From positions 17,166,536-17,230,535 of the forward strand of contig NC_019860.2 of the NCBI RefSeq assembly GCF_002234675.1: DNA of 64,000 nt, in the 5' to 3' direction. The notes under the pieces were generated by a model that had not been told where the DNA came from, ran no database searches, and saw only the letters and a list, made by a program, of their open reading frames with translations. The translations under genes and the position numbers were made by a program. Below, piece by piece: positions 47,360 to 58,992 of the stretch (positions are counted from its first letter, which is position 1; each line of letters begins with the position of its first letter). Origin of the DNA: Oryzias latipes (taxonomy: Eukaryota; Chordata; Actinopteri; Beloniformes; Adrianichthyidae).

Positions 47360-47652
47360 CAACAGAGAGGCTCTCCAGCTGAGAGACTCCTTCATGATCC
47401 ACTTTCCTGCAGAGGGAGCAGACCCATGGCAGCTCCAGAATCCTGTTTTCTGTCCTCCAAGGACTGACCCACAACGGCTCTTTTGAGAGCCACCCACAGA
47501 ACCTTTAAGAGCTTGATTCTCTCTTTTTCACAGTTTTTAATCCAAACTTTTGAAGTACTACAGTAGTTGAAAAGGTAAGAGATGAAAACAGGTAAAATAG
47601 TACATTTGGAAAGAAGCAGAACTGCCATTTTCCGTGTAAAATCACACTGCTA
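47360..47652 (+). repeat. Left palindrome arm, U5
   Basis: A 293-bp arm with the stem-loop at 47476-47491. Next to the Tc1 the arm ends CACTGCTA, mirrored by TAGCAGTG on the right side, so the arms are near-perfect right up to the insertion. Confidence 0.85.
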
Positions 47653-49779
47653 TATAGTACGGACCAAAAATTTCTTATTTAAAAGAGTTTTCTTTATTTT
47701 CATGAGTATGAAACTTGTAGAGTCCCTCTTTCCCTTCTCCCCTCCTGAGGAGTGGGAGTGCTTCCAGATTCCAGTTGGCTCATCCGTGCTCCTGTTCCTG
47801 ACAGTGTACCTCGCCTTTGCTCCCGCTCCTACACCTGGCTGTGGTTCCTGTCTCCGGCTCGACTCGCGCCCTTCACTGTCCCCCCAACCACGGCTGGATG
47901 AAGCTCGTCTGTTGGACTTTATATATGTAGTAGTAGGGTTAGATAAGTTAATTATTTTCTAAGAGTTCTGGTAAATCGCCTGTCCGTCCTGGGGGAGGAT
48001 CCCTCCTTCATGTGGGCACCCCTGAGGTTTCTTCGTTTTTTCCGGAATCCGTTTTTTTAGGAGTTTTTCCTTACCGCGAAGGGGGGTCTAAGGGCAGGGA
48101 TGCCAGTATGGCTTAGTCAGTTTGTAGTTCATTTTAGTATTTTCCTATTGAACTCTTTGTATTCATGATCCTTTTGAGTTCATGTTTCTCTTCGAAGCCC
48201 ATCTAGACGACTGTTGATGTGATTTTGGGCTGTACAAATAAAATTGAATTGAAGGCATCAAAACTGTGAATTAACACATGTAGAATTATACACATGACAA
48301 AGTGTGAAACAACTGAAAATATGTCATATTCTAGGTTCTTGATAGTAGCCACCTTTAGCTTTAATCACTGCTTTGCACACTCTTGGCATTCTCTTGATGA
48401 GCTTCTAGAGGTAGTCACCTGTAATGTTTTTCACTTCACAGGTGTGCCCTGTCAGGTTTAATAAGTGGGATTTCTTGCCTTATAAATGGGGTTGGAACCA
48501 TCAGTTGTGTTGTGCAGAAGTCAGGTGGATACACAGCTGATAGTCCTACTGAATAGACTGTTAAAATGTGTTTTATGGCAAGAAAAAAAGCAGCTAAGTA
48601 AGAGTAACTATCATTACTTTAAGAAATGGAGGTCAGTCAGTCCAAAAAAATGGGAAAACTTTGAAAGTGTCCCCAAGTGCAGTCACAAAAACCATCAAGC
48701 GCTACTTAGAAACTGGCTCACATGCGGACCGCCCCAGGAAAGGAAGACCAAGAGTCACCTCTGCTGTGGAGGATAAGTTCATCCGAGCCACCAGCCTCAG
48801 AAATGGCAGGTTAACAGCAGCTCAGATTAGAGAGCAGGTCAATGGCACACCGAGTTCTAGCAGCAGACACATCTCTACAACAACTGTTGAAAGGAGACTG
48901 TGTGAATCAGGCCTTCATGGTAGAATATCTGCTAGGAAACCACTGCTAAAGAAAGGAAACAAGCAGAAGAGACTTATTTAGGCTAAAGAACACAAGGAAT
49001 GGACATTAGACCAGTGGAAATCTGTGCTTTGGTCTGATGAGTCTAAATTGGAGATTTTTGGTTCCAACCACTGTGTTTTTGTGATATGCAGAAAAGGTGA
49101 ACGGATGACTCTAGATGCCTGGTTCCCACCGTGAAGCATGGAGGAGGAGGTGTGATGGTGTGGGGGTGCTTTGCTGGTGACACTGTTGGTGATTTATTCC
49201 AAATTGAAGGCATACTGAACCAGCATGGCTACCACAGCATCTTGCAGCGGCATGCTTTTCCATCTGGTTTCATTTTAGTTGGACCATCATTTATTTTTCA
49301 ACAGGACAATGACCCCAAACACACCTCCAGGCTGTGTAAGGGCTATGTGACCAAGGAGAGTGGTGGGGGGCTGTGACAGATGACCTGGCCTCCACAGTCA
49401 CCAGTCCTGAACCCAATCCAGATGGTTTGGGGTGAGCTAGACCGCAGAGTGACGGCAAAAGGGCCAACAAGTGCTAAGCATCTCTGGGAACTACTTCAAG
49501 ACTGTTGGATGACCATTTCAGGTGAGTACCTGTTGAAGCTCATCAAGAAAATACTAAGAGTGTGCAAAGCAGTAATCAAAGCAAAAGGTGGCTACTATGA
49601 AGAACCTAGAATATGACATATTTTCAGTTTTTTTACACCGTTTTGTTATGTACATAACTTCACATGTGTTAATTCATAGTTTTGATGCCTTCGGTGTGAC
49701 TCTACAATATTCATAGTCATGAAAATAAAGAAAACTCTTTGAATGAGAAGGTATGTCCAAACTTTTGGTCTGTACTGTA
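47653..49779 (+). mobile_element. Tc1-type transposon, U5, without hAT
   Basis: This 2127-bp copy carries only the retroposon insertion. The hAT target ATCAAAAC occurs once, at 48257-48264. Transposase remnant at about 48564-49616, with one stop more than U1 (GGGL-stop-QMTW near 49373). Confidence 0.9.
47723..48250 (+). mobile_element. ATTGAA-tailed retroposon, U5
   Basis: The same insertion in a unit lacking the hAT, so it predates the hAT. Confidence 0.72.
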
Positions 49780-50072
49780 TAGCAGTGTGAATTTACGAGG
49801 ATGAGGGCAGTTCTGCTCCTATCCAAATGTACTATTTTACCTGTTTTAATCTCTTACCTTTTCAACTAATGTAGTACTTTAAATTTTTGGAGTAAAAACT
49901 GTGAAAAAGAGAGAATCAAGCTCTTAAAGGTTCTGTGGGTGGCTCTCAAAAGAGCCGTTGTGGGTCAGTCCTTGGAGGAGAGAAAACAGGATTCTGGAGC
50001 TGCCATGGGTCTGCTCCCTCTGCAGGAAAGTGGATCATGAAGGAGTCTCTCAGCTGGAGAGCCTCTCTGTTG
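49780..50072 (-). repeat. Right palindrome arm, U5
   Basis: A 293-bp partner of 47360-47652. Confidence 0.85.
49936..50059 (-). ncRNA. Predicted stem-loop transcript, U5
   Basis: Signals identical to U1. One base differs in the body (GAGAGCC for GAAAGCC on the plus strand near 50058). Confidence 0.48.
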
Positions 50073-50619
50073 GCAGCAACCTATTTTATACCTTGCAGCA
50101 GCTCGTCTTCAGTTACCACAGCCTCATCTCTGCAGGTTCCTGTGGTGCTGATGAGAAGCTGTGCAGAACACGAGAACTTTATACTCTGCTCTGGATCCTC
50201 AGTCAGGCGCCAATACAGACCCTACTGTGCAGAGAACATCCTGAAGACATTCTTTACAAGCAGGCGGGCTGGGGATAAGTCGTAGTCGAAGATGCACCTC
50301 TATCGGGAAAGGAGGCACCCAGGGAATGACTGCATGGGGTTTTTCTGCAGTGGGAAGTGGCCTCATCTGCCACAAAGAAAAGGGGAAGGAGTTCTTGTTT
50401 TTTTCTCTCTGGGGATTGAGGACTCATTGGAGACAGACAATTGAGTGATCCACTGTGAAGCGTCTAACCAAAGGTGGATAAAGCCAGTGTTCCACCGTCA
50501 CTCGTCCTGCTCCAACATCTATCACCAACAACCAACCAAAGTCAGAAGAGGAACTACAGAAAAATCTTTTGCTTTGGGGGCCTTCAGGACAACATGCCTG
50601 CTGTCCACTGCCCCACTGT

Positions 50620-50902
50620 CCACTGTCCCAGAGGATTTAAAAGCCACCAGACAAGAACTGACTAGTCTGGCTCCAGGGTGGGGCACTAGTAACTCTTATT
50701 GGGGGGAGTAAGTGGATCTAGTACTGAAAAGGTTTTTTGTTTGAATCGCCCTTAGTCTGGCCAATCTCCCAGTTCCAGTTTGAGGTGGAAAACACCACCC
50801 GGCTACCGGCTCCTGGGATCATTCGGGCACGCAAACCCCTCCACCACGATAAGGTGGCGATTCAGGGAGGGGATATTTATCAGTCACTAGCCAATCACTG
50901 AC
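50620..50902 (-). repeat. LINE 5'-UTR-like fragment, U6
   Basis: U6 copy. Just to its left, near 50600-50630, a CCACTGTCC motif has been tandemly duplicated relative to U1-U5. Confidence 0.42.
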
Positions 50903-51005
50903 AATTACTGTGGGGAAGCCGAAGATCTCGGAGAAAACCCACAAGACTGCCAAACTTTAATTTGGTTCATTATCTATACATTTTGGTGACTGATGTTTGT
51001 TTGTC

Positions 51006-51008
51006 TAT

Positions 51009-51043
<35 letters not shown>

Positions 51044-51046
51044 TTT
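51006..51046. repeat. (TTTA)n microsatellite, U6, 41 bp
   Basis: The short allele, shared with U7. Confidence 0.97.
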
Positions 51047-51242
51047 GTGTATTTTATTATTTATTTTTAATTGTTATTATTATGGCCCACAGCAGACACT
51101 GACCATATTGTTTAGCCTCTAATTCATTAAAAAAAGTCTTTTTTAGAATCTAGGGAAAGCCGGAGCACCCGGTGAGAACCCACTAATACACAAAGGAACA
51201 CAAACTATTTTTGCACATAGAGGCATTTGTGCAGAAAAAAAA

Positions 51243-51787
51243 ATCCATCCATCCATCCATCCATCCATCCATCCATCCATCCATCAATGCATCCATCTTC
51301 TTTCGCTCATCTGGGACTTTGTCAGGGGGGCAGCAGTCTAAGCAAAGATGCCCAATTCACTTAAAAATAAATTCTTTTTTAGAATCTAGGGAAAGCCGGA
51401 GCGCCCGGAGAGAACCCACTAATACACAAAGGAACACAAAAACTATTTCTGCACATAGAGAGATTTGTGCAGAAAAAACACTTCCACACAACTTGCACAG
51501 ATATCCTTCCCCCCGCCCACTTCCTCCATCTCTTCTGGGGGGTGCCCTGAGACGTTCCCAGGCCAGCTGAGAGACATCGTCTCTCCAGTGTGTCCTGGGT
51601 CTTCCCCGGGGCTTCCACCCAGTGGAACATGTCTGGAACACCTCGGTGTCCAGGAGGAATCCAGACCAGATGCTCGAGCCTCCACTGGCTCCTCTTGATG
51701 AGGAGGAGCGGCGGCTCTACTCCTAGTTCTCTCCCGGTGACCGAGCTCCTCCCCCTATCAGTGAGGGGGCGCCCAACCACCATTGTT
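51243..51787 (-). repeat. LINE 3' fragment with GGAT-repeat tail, U6
   Basis: U6 copy. The tail (51243-51297) is interrupted by an ATCAATGC variant. Confidence 0.72.
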
Positions 51788-52198
51788 CATTCCTCCCCCA
51801 TACCATCATAATACAGTGATGTGTACGATCTTTGTTCACCCAATATTTTTTACATTTTCAATTTTCAAACAATTTATTGTAAATACCATTAAAGCTTTAA
51901 CTACAGAAACAAGACTAAATCAATAAAAATAAACAATGTATTAAAAAATAGCTTTTCTAACTGTTTTTGATGATTTCCTAATTTGATTTATGGGGTCAAA
52001 TTAGGATGAAAAAAAAGATTGTAAATTCAAAGAATAGATATTTTACATAAAAACTGGAATTAAACAAAATTAAAACTAAAACTGTTGACCAATGAACAAT
52101 AATGTTAATTTGTAACATCTGCTTTTTTGTGTTGCCAACTTTTTTTTTTTTTTTTTTTTTTGGATGTCTACAATGTTTTTGAATTTTGTTTTAAAACT

Positions 52199-53380
52199 TT
52201 AGTTGATGTATTTCAGAAAATCATCAAAATAGAGTTCATCACAGAAATCTTCTGAAATACATTCTCTGAGGAGCTGAGGTAGTGATGGTTCTTCCTCCCA
52301 TGAAGAGGAAGATTCTTCTGGTTCTTCCTCAACATTTAGTTCCATCTCAAAATTTGCTCTCCTCTCTGTCAGTTCAGATCCAACATTGGTGTAAGCTGCC
52401 TCTTCAAAGCCTTGTGGATAATAATTGCTGCTCCTAAAAGTCCAGTTTTCTGGAATCTCTTGTAGAGCTGTGCTCATCTCTTGAGAGTTTGAGTGAACTG
52501 GTTCAGACATTGAAGGTACGTGAGATATTTGGTACTGAATGAAAGGTTCAGGATTTTCGTTTTCATCTTGTCTGAGCCGTTTGGGTTGATAATCTGGAAC
52601 ATTGAAAGAATCATCTCTTCCTCTTTTGAGTGACTTTCCAGTTTGTGCGTGAAGATCTTTCTCAAAAGCTCCAGAAGTTTGGGAGTCCAATGATGCTCCT
52701 TGACTTTCATTAAAAAAGTTATCAGTATTTATTTCAAGAATGTCAAATATGTCCTCAGGGGCAGCAGGAGTTACAGACTCCAGTAGTTCTTCTAAATGTT
52801 TGTCTGCAGAGACATTCTGTGAAGCAGATTCATGGACGGGGCGAGCTGGGGGTTGTGGATGAGGCTGCCATAAGACCGGAGATTCTGTGGGTACCTTTGT
52901 CAAAACTGGTCCCATCTCAAAGTTTTTTGTTCTCTTTTTCTGATCGCTTTCCTCTTCAGAAGGCTGTGCGGTAGATGTTCCACGTCTTCTCCTATAACCT
53001 AAGCTTTGTCTGTGAGGGTCTAGAGCCAGCCAGTTTGTGAGGTGGTCAGGCTCCTCAGATAGGCTAGGGACTTGGTAATGATTGACAGGTTCAGGATGTC
53101 TGAGTCGTTTGGGTTGATAATCTTGAACCTTTAAAGAATCATCTCTTCCTCTTTTGCGTGATTTTCCAGTCTGTGCTTGAGCATTTCTCTCCAAAGCTCC
53201 AAAAGTTTGGGAGTTTAATGATGCTCCTGGATTTTCGTTGAAAAGGTTGACAGTATTTTCAACAAGGGTGTCAGGCATGTTGTCAGGGGCAGGAGCAGTT
53301 ACAGAGTCAGGGAATTCAGTTAAATCTATAACTTCAAAGACATCGAAAAAGTCTTGATCCATCTCAGTTTGGTTCATCAT
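52199..53380 (-). CDS. Array gene copy, U6 (393 aa)
   Basis: An intact but more diverged copy. A 6-bp in-frame deletion removes two residues near 318-320 (S-T-D-N-S becomes S-S-N). About 16 codons differ in amino acid from U1, for example Gln4, Ala67, Gln139, Val159, Pro168, Val169, Pro173, Gln227 and Glu366, while only about three codons differ silently. The basic blocks, the SUMO-interacting motif and the C-terminal motif are unchanged. Confidence 0.8.
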   Translation of the reverse strand: MMNQTEMDQDFFDVFEVIDLTEFPDSVTAPAPDNMPDTLVENTVNLFNENPGASLNSQTFGALERNAQAQTGKSRKRGRDDSLKVQDYQPKRLRHPEPVNHYQVPSLSEEPDHLTNWLALDPHRQSLGYRRRRGTSTAQPSEEESDQKKRTKNFEMGPVLTKVPTESPVLWQPHPQPPARPVHESASQNVSADKHLEELLESVTPAAPEDIFDILEINTDNFFNESQGASLDSQTSGAFEKDLHAQTGKSLKRGRDDSFNVPDYQPKRLRQDENENPEPFIQYQISHVPSMSEPVHSNSQEMSTALQEIPENWTFRSSNYYPQGFEEAAYTNVGSELTERRANFEMELNVEEEPEESSSSWEEEPSLPQLLRECISEDFCDELYFDDFLKYIN

Positions 53381-53741
53381 AATCGTTTGATTATAATAAA
53401 ATTATAGTATAAACCATAGAATCGTGGTTTGTGCTACAATTGCAGCAGTTACATACAATGGGGTATATGCAGAGAATTATACTGATGATATCACGGATAA
53501 TTGTGATGTCATCCAGTGTATAAAGAGATCACATGACACACACATCACATGACACACACATCACATGACGTGTGTGTCATGTGTTTGTCACACACCTGAG
53601 ACAAACATGACATGACATCACATGATGTCAGATGACATAACCTGACATTACATTATATCATCCACACAGTGATGTCATGTTTGTGAGAATTTTCTCTGTG
53701 TTTAAAATCTTGAGCCACACCCACAGGCAATTTGATTATAT

Positions 53742-53994
53742 CTTCTTCTTTCTCTTTCGGCTTTTCCCATCAAGGGTCGCCACAGCGAATCATCCTAACT
53801 TTTGAGTACGAGTCGCATGGTTAACTTGGCAATGTTTTACGCCGGATGCCCTTCCTGACGCAACCCTCTCAATTAATCGGGGCATGGGACTGGCACAGAC
53901 AAGGAGAGAAGGGAATAGGGAGCAGCCCGGATTCGAACCCTGGTTCCACGTTCGGAAGGTGCCGCATACCAGCACGAGCTAAACCGGCTCCCTT
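53742..53994 (-). mobile_element. Full-length tRNA-derived SINE, U6
   Basis: A complete 253-bp copy with target duplications at 53725-53741 and 53995-54011. Confidence 0.88.
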
Positions 53995-54163
53995 AGGCAA
54001 TTTGATTATATAAATATTGATAAATATTATATAAATAATGAGTAACATCTAAAAAATATTTCGTCTTTTTGCCACAAATATAAATTCAGGTTGCTTTGGT
54101 GATTTAGGTAGGGGGAGTGATTCTAATCTGGAATTCTATAACATTCTTGCTAGGAAGTCGTAT

Positions 54164-54456
54164 CAACAGAGAGGCTCTCCAGCTGAGAGACTCCTTCATG
54201 ATCCACTTTCCTGCAGAGGGAGCAGACCCATGGCAGCTCCAGAATCCTGTTTTCTGTCCTCCAAGGACTGACCCACAACGGCTCTTTTGAGAGCCACCCA
54301 CAGAACCTTTAAGAGCTTGATTCTCTCTTTTTCACAGTTTTTAATCCAAACTTTTGAAGTACTACAGTAGTTGAAAAGGTAAGAGATGAAAACAGGTAAA
54401 ATAGTACATTTGGATAGGAGCAGAACTGCCATTTTCCGTGTAAAATCACACTCCTA
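54164..54456 (+). repeat. Left palindrome arm, U6
   Basis: A 293-bp arm with the stem-loop at 54280-54295. Confidence 0.85.
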
Positions 54457-56583
54457 TATAGTACGGACCAAAAATTTCTTATTTAAAAGAGTTTTCTTTA
54501 TTTTCATGAGTATGAAACTTGTAGAGTCCCTCTTTCCCTCTCCCCTCCTGAGGAGTGGGAGTGCTTCCAGATTCCAGTTGGCTCATCCGTGCTCCTGTTC
54601 CTGACAGTGTACCTCGCCTTTGCTCCCGCTCCTACACCTGGCTGTGGTTCCTGTCTCCGGCTCGACTCGCGCCCTTCACTGTCCCCCCAACCACGGCTGG
54701 ATGAAGCTCGTCTGTTGGACTTTATATATGTAGTAGTAGGGTTAGATAAGTTAATTATTTTCTAAGAGTTCTGGTAAATCGCCTGTCCGTCCTGGGGGAG
54801 GATCCCTCCTTCATGTGGGCACCCCTGAGGTTTCTTCGTTTTTTCCGGAATCCGTTTTTTTAGGAGTTTTTCCTTACCGCGAAGGGGGGTCTAAGGGCAG
54901 GGATGCCAGTATGGCTTAGTCAGTTTGTAGTTCATTTTAGTATTTTCCTATTGAACTCTTTGTATTCATGATCCTTTTGAGTTCATGTTTCTCTTCGAAG
55001 CCCATCTAGACGACTGTTGTTGTGATTTTGGGCTGTACAAATAAAATTGAATTGAAGGCATCAAAACTGTGAATTAACACATGTAGAATTATACACATGA
55101 CAAAGTGTGAAACAACTGAAAATATGTCATATTCTAGGTTCTTGATAGTAGCCACCTTTAGCTTTAATCACTGCTTTGCACACTCTTGGCATTCTCTTGA
55201 TGAGCTTCTAGAGGTAGTCACCTGTAATGTTTTTCACTTCACAGGTGTGCCCTGTCAGGTTTAATAAGTGGGATTTCTTGCCTTATAAATGGGGTTGGAA
55301 CCATCAGTTGTGTTGTGCAGAAGTCAGGTGGATACACAGCTGATAGTCCTACTGAATAGACTGTTAAAATGTGTTTTATGGCAAGAAAAAAAGCAGCTAA
55401 GTAAGAGTGACTATCATTACTTTAAGAAATGGAGGTCAGTCAGTCCAAAAAAATGGGAAAACTTTGAAAGTGTCCCCAAGTGCAGTCACAAAAACCATCA
55501 AGCGCTACTTAGAAACTGGCTCACATGCGGACCGCCCCAGGAAAGGAAGACCAAGAGTCACCTCTGCTGTGGAGGATAAGTTCATCCGAGCCACCAGCCT
55601 CAGAAATGGCAGGTTAACAGCAGCTCAGATTAGAGAGCAGGTCAATGGCACACCGAGTTCTAGCAGCAGACACATCTGTACAACAACTGTTGAAAGGAGA
55701 CTGTGTGAATCAGGCCTTCATGGTAGAATATCTGCTAGGAAACCACTGCTAAAGAAAGGAAACAAGCAGAAGAGACTTATTTAGGCTAAAGAACACAAGG
55801 AATGGACATTAGACCAGTGGAAATCTGTGCTTTGGTCTGATGAGTCTAAATTGGAGATTTTTGGTTCCAACCACTGTGTTTTTGTGATATGCAGAAAAGG
55901 TGAACGGATGACTCTAGATGCCTGGTTCCCACCGTGAAGCATGGAGGAGGAGGTGTGATGGTGTGGGGGTGCTTTGCTGGTGACACTGTTGGTGATTTAT
56001 TCCAAATTGAAGGCATACTGAACCAGCATGGCTACCACAGCATCTTGCAGCGGCATGCTTTTCCATCTGGTTTCATTTTAGTTGGACCATCATTTATTTT
56101 TTCAACAGGACAATGACCCCAAACACACCTCCAGGCTGTGTAAGGGCTATGTGACCAAGGAGAGTGGTGGGGGGCTGTGACAGATGACCTGGCCTCCACA
56201 GTCACCAGTCCTGAACCCAATCCAGATGGTTTGGGGTGAGCTAGACCGCAGAGTGACGGCAAAAGGGCCAACAAGTGCTAAGCATCTCTGGGAACTACTT
56301 CAAGACTGTTGGATGACCATTTCAGGTGAGTACCTGTTGAAGCTCATCAAGAAAATACTAAGAGTGTGCAAAGCAGTAATCAAAGCAAAAGGTGGCTACT
56401 ATGAAGAACCTAGAATATGACATATTTTCAATTGTTTTACACCGTTTTGTTATGTACATAACTTCACATGTGTTAATTCATAGTTTTGATGCCTTCGGTG
56501 TGACTCTACAATATTCATAGTCATGAAAATAAAGAAAACTCTTTGAATGAGAAGGTATGTCCAAACTTTTGGTCTGTACTGTA
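54457..56583 (+). mobile_element. Tc1-type transposon, U6, without hAT
   Basis: A 2127-bp copy with its transposase remnant at about 55377-56420. It shares the extra late stop with U5, and an added T near 56101 shifts the frame before the QQDNDPKH motif. Confidence 0.9.
54527..55053 (+). mobile_element. ATTGAA-tailed retroposon, U6
   Basis: The same insertion as U5. Confidence 0.72.
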
Positions 56584-56875
56584 AAGCAGTGTGAATTTAC
56601 GAGGATGAGGGCAGTTCTGCTCCTATCCAAATGTACTATTTTACCTGTTTTAATCTCTTACCTTTTCAACTAATGTAGTACTTTAAAAGTTTGGAGTAAA
56701 AACTGTGAAAAAAGAGAATCAAGCTCTTAAAGGTTCTGTGGGTGGCTCTCAAAAGAGCCGTTGTGGGTCAGTCCTTGGAGGAGAGAAAACAGGATTCTGG
56801 AGCTGCCATGGGTCTGCTCCCTCTGCAGGAAAGTGGATTATGAAGGAGTCTCTCAGCTGGAGAGCCTCTCTGTTG
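56584..56875 (-). repeat. Right palindrome arm, U6
   Basis: A 292-bp partner of 54164-54456. The Tc1 target TA has become AA on this side. Confidence 0.84.
56739..56862 (-). ncRNA. Predicted stem-loop transcript, U6
   Basis: Signals identical to U1. A C-to-T change near 56839 (GGATTATG for GGATCATG on the plus strand) alters the second codon of the 30-codon frame but not the 13-codon frame. Confidence 0.48.
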
Positions 56876-57424
56876 GCAGCAACCTATTTTATACCTTGCA
56901 GCAGCTCGTCTTCAGTTACCACAGCCTCATCTCTGCAGGTTCCTGTGGTGCTGATGAGAAGCTGTGCAGAACACGAGAACTTTATACTCTGCTCTGGATC
57001 CTCAGTCAGGCGCCAATACAGACCCTACTGTGCAGAGAACATCCTGAAGACATTCTTTACAAGCATGCGGGCTGGGGATAAGTCGTAGTCGAAGATGCAC
57101 CTCTATCGGGAAAGGAGGCACCCAGGGAATGACTGCATGGGGTTTCTCTGCAGTGGGAAGTGGCCTCATCTGCCACAAAGAAACGGGGAAGGAGTTCTTG
57201 TTTTTTTTCTCTGGGGATTGAGGACTCATTGGAGACAGATGATTGAGTGATCCACTGTGAAGCGTCTAACCAAAGGTGGATAAAGCCAGTGTTCCACCGT
57301 CACTCGTCCTGCTCCAACATCTATCACCAACAACCAACCAAAGTCAGAAGAGGAACTACAGAAAAATCTTTTGCTTTGGGGGCCTTCAGGACAACATGCC
57401 TGCTGTCCACTGCCCACTGTCCAC

Positions 57425-57704
57425 TGTCCCAGAGGATTTAAAAGCCACCAGACAAGAACTGACTAGTCTGGCTCCAGGGTGGGGCACTAGTAACTCTTAT
57501 TGGGGGGAGTAAGTGGATCTAGTACTGAAAAGGTTTTTGTTTGAATCGCCCTTAGTCTGGCCAATCTCCCAGTTCCAGTTTGAGGTGGAAAACACCACCC
57601 GGCTACCGGCTCCTGGGATCATTCGGGCACGCAAACCCCTCCACCACGATAAGGTGGCGATTCAGGGAGGGGATATTTATCAGTCACTAGCCAATCACTG
57701 ACAA
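57425..57704 (-). repeat. LINE 5'-UTR-like fragment, U7
   Basis: U7 copy, with the same CCACTGTCC duplication just to its left as in U6. Confidence 0.42.
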
Positions 57705-57805
57705 TTACTGTGGGGAAGCCGAAGATCTCGGAGAAAACCCACAAGACTGCCAAACTTTAATTTGGTTCATTATCTATACATTTTGGTGACTGATGTTTGT
57801 TTGTC

Positions 57806-57808
57806 TAT

Positions 57809-57843
<35 letters not shown>

Positions 57844-57846
57844 TTT
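57806..57846. repeat. (TTTA)n microsatellite, U7, 41 bp
   Basis: The same length as U6. Confidence 0.97.
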
Positions 57847-58042
57847 GTGTATTTTATTATTTATTTTTAATTGTTATTATTATGGCCCACAGCAGACACT
57901 GACCATATTGTTTAGCCTCTAATTCATTAAAAAAAGTCTTTTTTAGAATCTAGGGAAAGCCGGAGCACCCGGTGAGAACCCACTAATACACAAAGGAACA
58001 CAAACTATTTTTGCACATAGAGGCATTTGTGCAGAAAAAAAA

Positions 58043-58581
58043 ATCCATCCATCCATCCATCCATCCATCATCCATCCATCATGCATCCATCTTCTTTCGC
58101 TCATCTGGGACTTTGTCAGGGGGGCAGCAGTCTAAGCAAAGATGCCCAATTCACTTAAAAATAAATTCTTTTTTAGAATCTAGGGAAAGCCGGAGCGCCC
58201 GGAGAGAACCCACTAATACACAAAGGAACACAAAAACTATTTCTGCACATAGAGAGATTTGTGCAGAAAAAACACTTCCACACAACTTGCACAGATATCC
58301 TTCCCCCCGCCCACTTCCTCCATCTCTTCTGGGGGGTGCCCTGAGACGTTCCCAGGCCAGCTGAGAGACATCGTCTCTCCAGTGTGTCCTGGGTCTTCCC
58401 CGGGGCTTCCACCCAGTGGAACATGTCTGGAACACCTCGGTGTCCAGGAGGAATCCAGACCAGATGCTCGAGCCTCCACTGGCTCCTCTTGATGAGGAGG
58501 AGCGGCGGCTCTACTCCTAGTTCTCTCCCGGTGACCGAGCTCCTCCCCCTATCAGTGAGGGGGCGCCCAACCACCATTGTT
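58043..58581 (-). repeat. LINE 3' fragment with GGAT-repeat tail, U7
   Basis: U7 copy. The tail (58043-58091) has a slightly different interruption from U6 and is one of the few differences between the two. Confidence 0.72.
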
Positions 58582-58992
58582 CATTCCTCCCCCATACCAT
58601 CATAATACAGTGATGTGTACGATCTTTGTTCACCCAATATTTTTTACATTTTCAATTTTCAAACAATTTATTGTAAATACCATTAAAGCTTTAACTACAG
58701 AAACAAGACTAAATCAATAAAAATAAACAATGTATTAAAAAATAGCTTTTCTAACTGTTTTTGATGATTTCCTAATTTGATTTATGGGGTCAAATTAGGA
58801 TGAAAAAAAAGATTGTAAATTCAAAGAATAGATATTTTACATAAAAACTGGAATTAAACAAATTAAAACTAAAACTGTTGACCAATGAACAATAATGTTA
58901 ATTTGTAACATCTGCTTTTTTGTGTTGCCAACTTTTTTTTTTTTTTTTTTTTTTTGGATGTCTACAATGTTTTTGAATTTTGTTTTAAAACT

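Larger units (their letters stand above)
43382..50151. repeat. Macrosatellite unit U5 (short type, haplotype C)
   Basis: This 6770-bp unit has the same order of parts as U4 but no hAT. The hAT target sequence is present once and uninterrupted. It keeps a full-length SINE that U1-U4 have lost in part. Its gene is a mosaic of variants found in the A, B and D types. Confidence 0.95.
50152..56954. repeat. Macrosatellite unit U6 (short type, haplotype D)
   Basis: This 6803-bp short unit is nearly identical to U7. The two encode the same 393-residue protein and differ mainly in the ATCC microsatellite and a few bases in the left 500 bp. Confidence 0.95.
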
